Below are positions 1 to 13,340 of a stretch of 64,000 bases of DNA, piece by piece. A program made the translations under genes and the position numbers. How positions within the stretch are numbered: position 1 is the stretch's first letter; every line of letters begins with the position of its first letter. The DNA is from Rotaria macrura (Eukaryota; Rotifera; Eurotatoria; Philodinida; Philodinidae): contig OENT01000744.1 of the NCBI GenBank assembly GCA_900239685.1, positions 16,262 to 80,261 of the forward strand. The letters are read 5' to 3'. The notes under the pieces are model-generated. The model was not told the DNA's origin. It was given only the letters and a program-made list of their open reading frames with translations, and made no database searches.

Positions 1-548
1 TATTTAAATTTCTTTTTGAAAGACAATAAAAATGAAACTCAAGAGGATCATACATGAGTAATGTTCAAATATTTCAGGAGAGAAAAAAAAAGTCGTACTT
101 TGAATTAGTACAAGATTAATAATGATAATAATTCGTTAGTATCAATCGAAGGAACTCAATGTTTGTATGTTCTATAGAAATTATCTATGCATATTACCAT
201 AATATTCATAGTCGTTAAGATAACTGTAGCATGAATACGACTGTATCAGGGTATTTTGAATTAAGTTAAAACTTATGAATTGACATTTAGTAGGTGCTAT
301 ATTTTTACCATGCTGTGTACAAGATCCTAGAAATCGAGTACTTGACTATAGTGCTAAATGAGCCAGATGTGAAAGAAACCTGCCCGTGCTTATTCTGCCT
401 CGAAGGATCAGTAGAACAACTGTCTGTTTGTGACAGACAGGATACGACAACATGACGAAATCTGTAGGTTACCGTAGATGATAGGATACATATGTTCACA
501 ATAAAAGATTAGCTCTAAATAAATAAAACATGACTCTACGTTTAACAT
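1..548. other. 3' flank of the myosin III gene, no gene seen
   Basis: AT-rich sequence downstream of the minus-strand myosin III stop codon at 549-551. A 64-codon open frame on the minus strand has no recognisable motif and probably lies in the 3' untranslated or flanking region. I see no RNA gene or repeat here. Confidence 0.5.
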
Positions 549-3500
549 TCAAATTACTCGTGTAATAGGCTTCGGTTGCGGTTTGGGTGATGATGTCGCA
601 TAGGCTGGTATATTTGATTTTTGTTGTAGTTTATTATTGCTATGTAAACCGACTTGTCCATGAGCACGGCCACGTATTCCTCCAATGTTCGATAAACGAT
701 TAGCATTAGGTATGATACCATTATTTAATTGATTGAAACGTTTCACAGCAGGCGGATGAATATTAATATGTTGCCGTTGATATTCTTGTACAGCACTTAA
801 AACAGTTGTCGACTTAGGACTATGTGGTGGTGGTGGTGGTGGTGGTGCTGTTTCAATAGATGGTATTGTTTGTGTTGAAGTTGTATTTATTGATATATGA
901 TTTTTGATTGGATTAGACGGATGAATTATAGCGGATGTTGATACTTGTGCACGAGCAAACATATCACGAACTTGAGCAAATTTCGAAACAGACGATGCTG
1001 GCGATGGTAATTGATTTGAATATGATGGTAAAATGATGCTATGATGAACTGGTGATAAACGTGAATTAAACGATAACATTGATGATGATGAAAGAATCGG
1101 AATTTTAATTGGATTCGTTGTTTCTGCATTCGATATTGGTGATGCAAATATGCCAACTGTTGATGGTAATGGTAATGGAGGTGGTGGTGGTGGAGGAAAT
1201 ATATGTTGAATCAGTTTACATGATGGTTTATGATTATAATTTGTTATTGATTCAATGGATTTAAATGAAACACAATAATTTGTTCGAACTATTTTCGTAA
1301 AAAAATCATTATTTATTAATTCAATTTGTTGTATAAAACAAAGCATTTGTATTGTTAAACGTTGTTGATACATTGAAAAAGCTTTACGAAAAAGAAAACC
1401 ACGATAAGCTTTTTGTATGATAATTGCAGCTGCCTCTTCAGATAATGGTTTATTTTTTAATTTATTTAAATACGACCGTTGTAAATAACCACGTATACAT
1501 GATTGAATACAAATAGCTGCTTTTTCTTTGATTTGTTCATCGATAATTATCGACTAGAAATATTAAAATAGATAGACAAAAAACACATACAAATAAAATA
1601 ATCGATAGATAAAATAGTTAAGACAAACTCGTGAAAATTTTGGATGTCGATTAAGTTCTTGTATAATAATATCATTGGCATGTTTATATTGACGACGTTT
1701 AAGATAGACACGTGCTAAATACATACGTACATACGATTGTATGGTTACAACAGCATTGACCGTATTCAAATAGAGACGTGTCAATTGTTCAGCATGATAG
1801 TATTTTAAAAATACTTTACTTTTACCTGAAATATGAAAACGTCAGTATCATCATATATAGAAATATTGAATATACAAACCAGTTGTCCAATTTTGCATTT
1901 TTAATTTATGTAGAATATTTTCACAACTTTCACGTGTTAAAGGTAGATCAGTCGTTATTGGATAAACAAGTATTGCATAACGTTGAATAAAATTAGCAAA
2001 TGGAATACGATGTGAATAACCAAAACGACGTATTTTAGCCGCTATAAATATAACAAAAGATTTCTTTAAAATCTGGGATTCAATACATAGAATACAAACA
2101 ATGGTAAGTCTAGACTAGATAGTTATAACTTTCCGAAAAAAAAAAGAAAAACGATTGGCTGAAATAGATTAGATTTTTAATAAAGCAGAACAAATGTAAT
2201 TATATTGATCACATAGAAAAATATGTGAATAACACAGTCTCTGACATTGTTGTCCATGCACTAAAATGTCATATTATATTTAATTGCTTTTGATAGATTT
2301 TCTGATTTATTAAAAATTGTATTCGATTAGATTATTTAGTTGTGAATTATTTTTAAATGAAAAAATACAACAATTCATGTATGAATGACAACTACAATGT
2401 GAAATTCTCACAATTGTAATTTATCTCATTTTTGTAGAGATTTTCATCGAAGATAATTGTGAAATAGTTCATTTATTTCAAGTCATCTTACATATTGAGT
2501 GCAAACTTGAAAACAACATCGACAGATAATTAACATTTTCGTTTTAGAATAAAATAGTGCTTACATAAAAGAATATTCATTAGTCTCTAAGAGAACTAAA
2601 CACTGTCATTCTTTTTCTTTGTCTAAAGCTTAAGAAAAGAACAGTAAAAGATTTTCAAATAAAAATAATTAATTCAATCAATGAAATGCACTATCGTTGA
2701 ACTTTATTCATTGAAGTTTCTCGCAAAAATAAAATTGTGAAATATTGTCGATAGATCTATCAATGGAAATGTTCGTTTTCTTTTGATTCTTGTTCATCAT
2801 TAACTAAACCCCCGGAATTACATATATGTAAATTACTCATAGTTCATGTTATTTCCATTACCTGCTAAAATGCCACTATATTTTAATTGTTCAAGGACAG
2901 TTTGAGTATCGAAACAGCCTGGTATTCGATCATTATTTGGTTTAAAACAACGAACAAATTTCGGCGAACCATGAATCATTTTCGAAAAAAGATCTGTCAA
3001 TGAATAACGAAAATAAGTTGTAACCGTTGCTTGTATACGATTATGGCTAGCAGTTAATGGCATCAATGTATTAGTTAAATCTAGATTTGATTCATGCAAT
3101 GCTGTTCCATTACAACGTTGATATTCATTTTCTAGTAGTGTGCCCGTTTTCGATAACGGCAATTGAAATAATGTACTTATCAATTGAACACGTGATGAAC
3201 GTAAAATTTGAATTATTTCCGGAGCTAAATAATCACGATTTTTTTCAAGAAAGCCACGTGCATCATATTGAACTTGACCAGCAAAATGTATTATTGTAAA
3301 CGATGGAATCGATTGATGCGTTGATGATGATGCCGATGATATTGAACTCGATGAAAAACTTGATTTCGAACGTATATATAATGGTGAACTTGAATAATTT
3401 GCATTTAATTTATCAACTAATGTATAGTCACTTGCTTTTGGAAAACGACTTTCTTCATCGATTAAAGCTAATATTCCAACCTAGATTAAAAACAATTTTC

Positions 3501-6237
3501 TGAAAATTTTTTTGAAGAAAACGAAAACATTTCTACTATTTCGATGAACGGAGAATTATTCATGTTGCTATGGTACGATTGGAAAACTGATCATTTTCGT
3601 ATTCGGATAAGAAACTTTAGATATCAACTAGTTTAATTTCATCGAAATAATCATAAGTCTCAAAGAAATTCAGTTCGAGAAATGTTTCGGAAAATAATTT
3701 TTTTATGACAAAATTTCACTCATCGAAGTTTATTCGACCGTGTTCTTTAAGAATACAAATTTAACTAGAAGTTTGGAAATACGAGTTTCATGAAATTTTA
3801 TATATTTATCGAAGATCTGTCGACAATCAGATATTGATATTGAATAGAGACCATCTGAATCGATATTAGAAATCGATCGACTACCAACTCTGTCAATGAA
3901 AAGAATAGGTACTGGATTTTTTAGAAAATAACCCAAGAGATTCATCAATCAGATCCAATCGGATATTATGGTGAATTTCTATACAAATCGACGGAATCGG
4001 AATCCGACAACATTCACTATACGGTTTTGGCAGATCTCTAGTGATGCTATCAGTTTCTAATGGGCATCTAAATAATATAGTACTGTTTTCCCGGCAGATC
4101 CGTTACTCATTCCTCAACCAGAATCTGACCATATCCAATATCGGATTCAATCACGTGGGAATCGAAATTTCATTTTTAGGGTCTTTTTCCACGTGTCACA
4201 ATTAATCGATGAGAAATTTCGTGCTTTTACTATACCATATCTGAATGAATGTCAACTATTCGAATCTACAACAATAATAATGACATGGTATTGTTCTATG
4301 TCTATCTTTACTGATGACGATAAAATCGATGCATCGAAATAGAACACATATTAAGTCTTTGATAGAAACAAACAATGTATACATATATTAAAGTTCTATA
4401 CTATTAGAATAGCAGCTAACAAGACGACTAGACATGCGACAAATCGGAACCCGATTTCGAACCAAACAATTCGTGTTCACATCCATTTCGAGTGTGAGCT
4501 TGGTTTAAACTTCTGACATTGAAAGATGGAGTAATGAGTGAAATACTTTCAGGAGTAAGTTCTCGCATCGGAATTTTTCGAAATTCGAACCATATAGATG
4601 TGTAAACAAGACTTCTGATTAGTTCATGTTAACTGCGATTTAATTCTTTTTCTATTGGATTTCTTTTTATTCTTATCGGATCAATCAGAACAGTTCCAAC
4701 CAAGATCGAACCAGACGAACTCAAATGCTCAGGTTCGTTGCATGCCTAGAGAGGACTTCAAATTTCGTATGAATACATATGGGTAGAAATCAGAGGTGTC
4801 TTCAGGATACATCTTATTGCTTCCTTATCCTGTCCTAACAAAGAATAGTTACGTCAAATTTTTGATTTTATGTAGGATTTTTTTTAATTTGCAAAATGAT
4901 TCACAAGAAAGATGCACGGCTGGATATGTGCCTAGGTCCGGATGGAATAATACTGAAGAGGACACTCATCTATATCAAAACTCTCTCCCACATCCACACC
5001 CCACTCTCAACAGAAGAGATACAGGATATATCTTTATGTGCATTAGAAGATGCAGATGACGATTGCATATTTTTAGTTTTCATAGTACTACAATAGTAAG
5101 ATGATACAGAGTTATTACAATTGCAAATACATTTCGTTTCTTTCCTCGTTATCTATTTTGAACGGTCAATACATATATTGAGCATTCATTATTCGATACT
5201 TTTCCCGTAGAAGAGTGTTGTCTCTGCATACCACTAATTCAGTCTAATGTACTACACAGATGATATTTTCACTTATTAGAAAATTTCTTCATAAGATCGA
5301 AAGCAATCCATGCTCTATGAATCACATAAAGTTAGTCGTCATTCACTGGACTGTTTCTGATTGATTGGTTTTAAAAAAATTCAACACAATACATATTAGA
5401 CTGTTAAACTGAGAGCTGATTCATATTCAACTATTGATTTTAACAAATGAGTGGCTGAAGAAACAAAGGTTTTCATGATCCTAAAATCGATTCGGATACA
5501 ATCATCTATCGTTCAGTAAAATATTTACTGATAGAAACGACTAATACTAATCAATAACTTACGGGTTTATTTAGAAACATATCCAATAATGGTCTATTAT
5601 CATAAAATGTAAAATCCATTTTTGGTGGTAATGGTAGAATAGCTAAATTTTCATTGATATATTCTTGTCTTTCACATGCAAAAACATGTTGATTAAAATA
5701 ATATTGTATTTGTTCATTGGCTATGTTAATACATAATTGTTCGAATGTATTTGTAGAAAAATTTTCAAAACCAAATATATCTAAAATAGCTATTTTAAGT
5801 GCATCATGATCTTGTTGTTTTTCATGATTCGATTGAATTGATAATATGCTTTGTTTATTTATTATACTTGGATATGATGATGATAATTGTTTTGAATTGG
5901 TTGAAAGATTACTTGATGATTGATAATGTTTTTTAATATTATTTTCAACTGTTTGCTTTCTTAATGATAGATTTATTTCACTTGTTGCACGATTTGTTAA
6001 ATTTAAACGTCCTTGTTTCGATGGAAAATTTCTTTTATCACCTGTTGGTATAGAATTCGATGATGATGATGATGCTGCAACAACTTTCGTCCAATTATCA
6101 ATTAAATTTTTAACTGGTTTATCATCATTTTGACAATCTTCAGTTAATGATTTATTATTGAAATCATTTATTTTATTTAATGTTCGATTTGTTGTCGTAT
6201 TTGTTGGCGATGCTGATGGCGATGAATTATTACTTGG

Positions 6238-6282
<45 letters not shown>

Positions 6283-9200
6283 TATATTTAAAATATGATC
6301 ACCAATATCATCATCATCTTCGGATTGTTGTAATTGTAGTAAAAATGTCGATGACGATGGTGTCATATCAAGATAATCAAGTGTACGACGCATAGCACAC
6401 ATAACTGTTGGCGGTGGATAAGATGTTATCATTGTTAAATTTTCATTATTTGTATCGAAATGTTCGTCCATTTCATTGTCACTTTGATCATCATGATTGT
6501 TGTTATTATTCGTATTAAAATTATTAACTGCATACGATCGTACATTTGATTCTTCATCGACTATGCCATTCGATTTATCGTTTGAAATAATTGCCGATGG
6601 TGAAAGTAATGTTGATATTCGATTAACAATCCATGAAAATAAACGATTATAAACTAAAATAAAAGTAAAAATGATGTACTTACAAAGTTGTTAGCTTTTA
6701 TTTTCTATTCTATCAATCATAGAACATATATTCTTTTTTTTTTCATCATAGTTTTACTCAAGACTTTCAATATAGATGAAATAAATGTGAAAACTTCGGA
6801 CTTATGTCCGAGAGTTATGTGTACTTCTAAAAGTGAATGAGACAAATCAGTCATTCTAGAATGTGTGCACGGAATAAGTATCTTGGGAAACTCCAAAACT
6901 ACTGATCATCTCAGACATATCTATGCAATTTCGTTCCTAGATGCAGTTTTTGTTTATTTCGAGACCTTTTTCAGGCGATGTTCTTTTAGAAAGCTCGATT
7001 TGGTTCAAAACTAATATCAGATTCGGAATCAGCGTTAAAAACTGAGTCACTTTACATAAGTTGTGGATAATTCTGAGAAAAAAGTTTTTTTTGAAAAAAA
7101 TCCCTGTACCCCACCTCAGGGATTGTTTGGTGAAAAATGACAATTTTTTCGATAACTCAGCCATTTCTTACCTGATCCTTCTCATCTTCGAACTCGACCG
7201 AGATATTCATCAGACGATTCTGTGCACAAAATTTCAGCTCAATCGAATGTATTTGTAAAGAGTTATCGTGTTAACGGCCGGACACACTGACCGATTTTAG
7301 TAGTGTACTCACTTTTTGAGTACACAAAAAGTAATTTACATAACATGATTAGATGTTTGCGATACGAATCATCGATACAGAATATATCTGGCCGTAGAGA
7401 TTGGCCCTAAAGGTAAACATTTCGACAGAAAATATTTTCTTAGTATAAAAAGAACGAAAATGATACATGGTGTCATCAACTGATCAGATCTACTTACTGG
7501 TTTATCATTAGTAGTTGGAAAAAAAACAAAACGTATGGAAATCTACTTTATAACTAAAGATTAGTTATTCATCAAGCATGATTCTGTTTTATTTTTTATA
7601 AAAGTAAAAATTTTTAATCTTTTTGTACGCACAGAACTCAAATATTGTGTATTTATCAGTCGAAATTTTTAACTTTCGACCAAAGTAGGGTTCACCAGAT
7701 CAGTAGACTTCTATTTGTTTCAGATCGTATGTCGCACGATGTTTTATGTTAAATAATTCATGTATTGTTTTAAAAATAGGTTTTTTTCCTTGTAATTAGA
7801 CGATCTAGAATTCTCTTATATCCACTAGTAAGTATATGAAAGGAAAAATTAATTTTCTTGTTTTTTGTTTTGTTTTATTCATGAGATCTATAATTTGAGT
7901 TGAAGACACAGATTATGATCGAGTTCATAATTTGCATGCGAAACTATTTTGTTATTATTCCGTAACGAAAATAGAAACAAACATAAGAAATGAATCGGGA
8001 GTCTTCCGAAAAAGAAGAAACAAATGTACAGAAGAACATTGTAGGAAAAACCAATGGAATCGGAAGTTGTTTACAACGGAACGATATTATCGTTTGCTTG
8101 ATTAGTCAATCTATTGTAAATGAATTTACTGATCAACATAATTCTCGAGAGATGATCCAAATGAGTACTAAATTAGTCGCCATATAAATCTAATTTGAGT
8201 AATGAATATTCTAACACTATTTCATACACTGGATATCTTTGACTACATTCATAGTATACATTTCATTAGTTTTCGAATAATTTGAAACAAAAAATATTTT
8301 TCCTTAGGTTTAATCGAATCTCAATAGTTCAATGAACATTCTAAAACATCGATTCGTTTATCAACTATGATATATGTATGAATACGTACGATGATATTTA
8401 TTTAATAATTAATAAAAAATCTAACTTACGTGCTTTTGCCATAGCATCTCGTGTTGTTTCTGATTCTTGTAATGTTGTTGAACGTTGAATAGTTTCACCT
8501 CGTGCAACAATATTACATGTTGTCAATGCTAAATCAAATTGTACAATATCCAAACCAAATAATTCACAAACAATATTTAATAGATATCGATCAGTTAAAC
8601 ATGTATTACCATCGATAAAATATCCTTCGTTTTGATGAAAATTAATATTACCAAGATGTAAAAGTCCAGCTAATATACGATAGATCGATTTAACTTCATC
8701 ATGTTGAAATCCAATGATTTCGAAACATTTTTCAATTGTTCGAAATTTTTCTTTGAAATTTTCCGACAAATCTTGATCATCATTTAAATCGGTTTCTAAA
8801 TATCTATATATTTGATTTTTCGATAAATAAAAAGCTTGTTCATCATTGGGTAATGTTGATGCTAAACCATGAAATAAATAATAGAATATATGAAAATTTC
8901 TTTCAGCATGTCCTTGATTAACGACACGAGTTTTCTCTAATAAATATTCAGATAAACGTGCGCCAGTCACACGTCCCTGTTTTGTAAATAACATTTCAAG
9001 ATATTTACCAAAACGTGATGAATTATCATTAATTATTGTTCGTGCATTACCAAAACCTTCGATTAATGGATTAATTTGTAGAATCTTTTCTTGTAAACTT
9101 TTAGTTGGCGCATTACCAAGATATGTTAATTGTTTAACGAGAAAATTTGCTGATTGAGTTTTACCTGAGCCACTTTCACCTGATATGACAATATATTGAT

Positions 9201-12200
9201 TTTCTAAATCATGTAACATAGCCTGATATGTAAAATCAGCCAATGCATATATATGTGGAGGTTGTTCACGTTTAATACATGATCGATAACGTATCATGGC
9301 ATCTTTACCATATATTGGCAATGGCCGAAATGGATTCACAGCCTAAAAGTATTTAGATTTCGAAAAGAATACTCATGAAGATTACAATCTATCAATGCAT
9401 AGTGATCAATGTTCAATAGTACGCGTCTTGAGAACTGTAGGGTACACAATTTTTTTAACCTGTAACCTATCCTAACCTGCTGCGTTTGATATTACAAAAA
9501 TAAAATGATCAATAACTTTGCATTGTATTCGTTTCAAACATAAAGCAAATAGAAATCATACTAAATTTCTCTAATGTTTCTAATCATCAACAACATCGGG
9601 TTTCAATGATTGCCTTATTTTGTTTTCCCAATATACGATCCGAAGACCTAAAAATACTTTTCGATGTTGCTGAACTAGACAGATGATTCATTCTTAAACG
9701 TATAATTCGCCGCAAAATCTTTTCATTTTGTATTCCACGTCATAATTTCATACTAAATCATTGTTAAATTCACGAACATCCCTATTAAAGTATACTTCGA
9801 CGAATCTAATTCAGTTATCGCTTTATACAAAACATATGATGTCATCTTTGTTTCCATGAATTACGATTATTCTTCTTCATGTAAAAGTTTGGAAAGATGT
9901 CGACAATGTTTGATGTAATAATTTAACAACATATTATGACAGTGCTACCCTGTAACCTGGTCGTGTTCTGTCATGTCACGGTAGGTTATGTGTACTCTGC
10001 AGGTGTTTAAGTACGTCTGTTGCTATTTTATGATAGAAAGTTACTTAGAATTATTATCAAAGTTTGTATTGAGTTTAATGTATATTAGATGAATTTGATC
10101 GCAAGGGAAAATCGATCTTTGATAGAACTGTTTCTTTATGAAGACTAGTAGAGAAAAAAAATGCTCAGTTTTCTATCGAATTAGATTCTAATTCAACTAA
10201 TACCATAATTATAAAAATTTTAATAGAAACAAGACAGACAGCTGCGATTTTTACCGTTCGAAAAAAGCAAACAAATGAGTTAAAGGTTTGATTAGAACAG
10301 TTAAAACGTCTTAATGATTAATTCAAAAAATATCTGAACTTTCTACAGCTTTGCAGATCTTCTATTCATGATGTCAAGACATATTTGAAAATCAAGATTT
10401 CCCTGAAGACACTTCACAAATAAGTTTGCGGCGTTCGCATAGATTGATTTAGAAGCTTTAAAAAATCATGTCAACAAAAAAAAGGATAAAAGATTCAATG
10501 GATCTTCATTTCCTATTTCCAATAGTGAAAATCATAGCACTCGATTTTGTTTCTATCAAACTTCATTGAAAATATATAGTATAACCGTCGCATATCATAG
10601 AAAAACAGGTCTAATCGAAATTTTATTATTATGATATTAGTTGAAGTAGGATGAAATAGGATAGAAAATAGAGATGTTTTTTCTCTACCAGATTATATTG
10701 AGTGAAAGTTTCTTAAAGCTTACTATACGATATGAAACTATCAACCTCACTACTCTTCGTATACTCTAAGTGAAGTGTTTCTTATAGATAAAATTTGAAC
10801 AAAAATACTGAATGTTTTGGATTATGTTTATTTTTTTTCAATGTCATCCTATACGTTCGATATGATAAGACTTACAACAAGAATATCACCAATATAAGTA
10901 TAGATTTGATTTGCTAAAAATCGATGATACATATAAGTCATGATTGATTGTTCATCGAAATTTTCTAATTGTGCCAAATCATCTGTTGATACTGAATTAA
11001 TTGGATAAGCTGAATCATACGTTGAATTATAAAAGTATGTATTCGAAGATTTTTTTACTAATGATGGATGACGAACAGGCATATCATCAGGATTTTGTTC
11101 GTACAAATGAAATTGTGATGAATTATTTTCATTGACACATTGTTTTTGTTGTCGTCGTGATTGAGATTTGCGTTTTGTTTTATAATTTTGATTAGGATAT
11201 CCATTATCAATGGGTGGTGGTGGTGCCGGTCGTTTATGATGTTCAGATGGTTTATTAATTATTTGTAACATTCGTTTTGACGATTGAATCATAGATTCAG
11301 CTGCTGGTGAATATGTTGCCGTTCCTGTTTCAATAGCTATTGATGAACATGTTTCAGATTTTCCTCTAATATGTCCGTTTTTAACTCCACATGTTTCGCG
11401 ACTCGTCTTTTTAACACACAAATCATAGCAACGTTTATTACGTTGAACTATCTGTACGATATGTCGACGTGCTTCAACGCCATCCATTGGTATTTGTGTT
11501 AGAAATGGATGAGTTAACATGTAGCTAACTGTTGGTCGAGTTTCAAAATCTTTTATTAAACATTGCCGAATGAAATCATTGAATTCATTGGACCATTCTT
11601 CAGGTTGACGTAAACACGGTGGTGGATTTCGAGGTATAGAAACAAGTGCACGCATTGGATGCATTTCTGCAAGTGGAGGCTCACCTATAAGGTATAAGAA
11701 ATACTTACACAAATGAACTCGATAAAGAGACTCTTCGTCGGGTATAATCTTTGGAAATCTAACGTACTATTCCACTTCATTATACAAAGGCAAAACATTC
11801 AAAATCGATAAAAATCTAACATCGTCAAAGAGATGATCTTTCGTTTTGCATGTTTTTCCTTGCAAGTAATCTTTTCTTTAATTTGTAATGTTGTTATTCT
11901 TTTTCTTTCTAATCTACCTTCCTTAATTCAACATTATTATTGATCTCTAATTGACTAGTAAGCCTTTTGTACATATTTATTATGTCTACAACTTCCGTAG
12001 TCACAATGATCTATGATCTATTGAGATAAATATGAATTCTGAATGCATAATTACTCATGTAGATTTCAATGTAAAACTCGAAAAATAGATCGTGTTAAAT
12101 AATTTTCAGGAACATATTCATACTAACTAGTATTGAGGAATATCGATACAAACTGTGAGTTCTACTAAACTATTTTCGAGATAGAAACGAAATCTCAATA

Positions 12201-13340
12201 CCAAGAATTCAACCTATCGTACAGAATTCTTGAAGATTATATATCAATTGAAACGTATCCAATGATCATAGGCATATGCTTCCCTTTATGAAACAAATCA
12301 AACGATAAACTTCTATTTCATAATACCTTCAGCTATTTCGATCGCTGTAATTCCAGTTGACCAAACATCGGCACGTGTATCATAATTACAATCCATTTGT
12401 CTTTCACATGCAATAACTTCGGGTGCCATAAAAAATGGTGTACCAACGGATGTATTACGTCGTCCATTGATTGGATTAAGATAAGCACTAACACCGAAAT
12501 CAATCAATTTAATACGACCATCACCTGTTATTAAAATATTATGACCTTTAACATCGCGATGAACAACATTATTTGAATGAAGATGATGTAAAGCTTTTAA
12601 TGTTTCACGCATAATATAAGCAATAATCGATTCATCGAGACGTTCATTTGCTTTGAGCATTGCTTTTGCTAAATCAGTAACACTACCACTCGTACATAAT
12701 TCCATAACTAACCATAATTGATCGAGTTGATAAGCTGTTGCTGCTGATGCTGCTGTTGGACTAACAAAACTATTGATTGAACTTGTTTCAATGGAAAGAA
12801 GACTTGTCTTATCAATAAGACTTGGCGATGGCAATATTGGATTACGTGGTGGTGGCGGTGGCAATGGTGGTGCACCACGTTTTAAATAAGCACCATAAAA
12901 ACGACATAGATTTTCATGATTTGATAGTTCAAGAAGGACACGATATTCTTGTTCGATTTCTTCAAGAACTTCATTTGTTAAATGCATAATTTTAACAGCA
13001 GCATTAAATTCTGAACTACGCATATTTTTAGCCTAAACGAAAACACAATCGGTTGAAAGAAAGAAAAAAAAACAGATACATGTTCGATTTATTTTTTATT
13101 CATATTAAATCAACATACACGAAATACTTCTCCATAAGTTCCATCGCCAATATTTTCAAGTAATTGCCATTCTCGATCGGGTGATGGTAGATCATCAAGA
13201 CGGAAAAAACTTGCCTTTTGTTGAGTCGATGCTAAAGAAACAGTTAACTGTTGTCGAGATGGTGGACGTGAACGAGTACGAGGTGGAATTGGTGGTACAG
13301 GTTCCGGTGGAGGATGATGATGATAGATTAATTGAGGCAT
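549..13340 (-). CDS. class III myosin (Ste20-type kinase + myosin motor + IQ motifs), nine exons
   Basis: Exons (minus): 13340-13119, 13032-12327, 11684-10876, 9342-8430, 6653-5563, 3481-2862, 2041-1880, 1825-1629, 1553-549; about 1,907 residues. N-terminal kinase: Gly-rich loop [11 protein letters not shown] (~63-73), Lys in AAVKIM (~88), HRDVKGHN (~232), DFG (~252), APE and [16 protein letters not shown] across exons 2-3. Motor: GDILVAVNPF across exons 3-4, P-loop GESGSGKT (~634), switch [13 protein letters not shown] (~684), switch [10 protein letters not shown] (~1175), actin-binding FVRCFKPN and converter-side EQLKYSGIL. Three IQ motifs follow ([33 protein letters not shown]), then a Pro-rich tail. 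Kinase plus motor defines class III (NINAC, MYO3A/B), actin motors of photoreceptors and stereocilia. Odd points: the exon 5/6 junction is 1 nt out of phase, and about 270 mostly low-complexity residues precede switch II. The start is the ATG at 13340, 52 residues before the kinase domain. Confidence 0.9.
2042..2861. other. myosin III intron 6
   Basis: AT-rich intron on the minus strand, between a donor after the first base of a codon (2862) and an acceptor before 2041. I see no repeat or nested gene. The flanking exons join in phase to give [16 protein letters not shown], which supports both borders. Confidence 0.6.
3482..5562. other. myosin III intron 5
   Basis: About 2.1 kb of AT-rich intron. 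The donor (GTAAGT after codon ccc at 5563) is strong. The acceptor at 3482-3483 leaves one extra base, so the exons do not join in frame as assembled. No convincing extra exon was found. Open frames near 4796-5096 show no family motif. Confidence 0.5.
6238..6283 (-). repeat. coding ATT/AAT trinucleotide run (poly-Asn)
   Basis: A trinucleotide run inside myosin III exon 5 encodes about 14-15 consecutive Asn residues. It sits in the low-complexity insertion of the motor domain. Such a run is prone to length change. Confidence 0.9.
6783..7330 (+). mobile_element. ~550-bp hairpin-bearing interspersed repeat, copy A (myosin III intron 4)
   Basis: One of three long related copies (others at 15548-16121, inverted, and 25144-26028). 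It begins taaatgtgaaaacttcggac, with a CGGAC/GTCCG hairpin, and ends with a perfect 9-bp hairpin (GTGTACTCA, loop, TGAGTACAC) at 7303-7325. A middle hairpin pairs AATCCCTG with CAGGGATT near 7103-7130. No coding capacity and no clear target-site duplication were seen. The size and shared ends suggest a non-autonomous transposable element of unknown class. Confidence 0.75.
8430..9342 (-). other. myosin III exon 4: nucleotide-binding part of the motor
   Basis: This exon carries the P-loop GESGSGKT and switch [13 protein letters not shown] with family residues intact, so the ATPase site looks functional. It joins exon 3 in phase 0 (GDILV/AVNPF) and exon 5 in phase 1 ([18 protein letters not shown]). 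Confidence 0.9.
9343..10875. other. myosin III intron 3
   Basis: About 1.5 kb of AT-rich intron. It includes CCTAACC/GGTTA-like words near 9450-9480 and 9945-9985, resembling the tracts at 27545-27600 and 28935-29010. No coding sequence was recognised. Confidence 0.5.
12327..13340 (-). other. myosin III exons 1-2: kinase core
   Basis: Exon 1 (13340-13119) supplies the Gly-rich loop. Exon 2 (13032-12327) supplies the Lys, HRD, DFG and APE motifs. A Pro/Ser-rich insert of about 55 residues, with [12 protein letters not shown], separates the N-lobe strands before LWLVMELC. It is longer than I expect in vertebrate MYO3 kinases. All catalytic residues are present. Confidence 0.85.

Noticed and set aside
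6180..6395. Plus-strand poly-Tyr frame
   Set aside because: It is the opposite strand of the poly-Asn run in myosin III exon 5.
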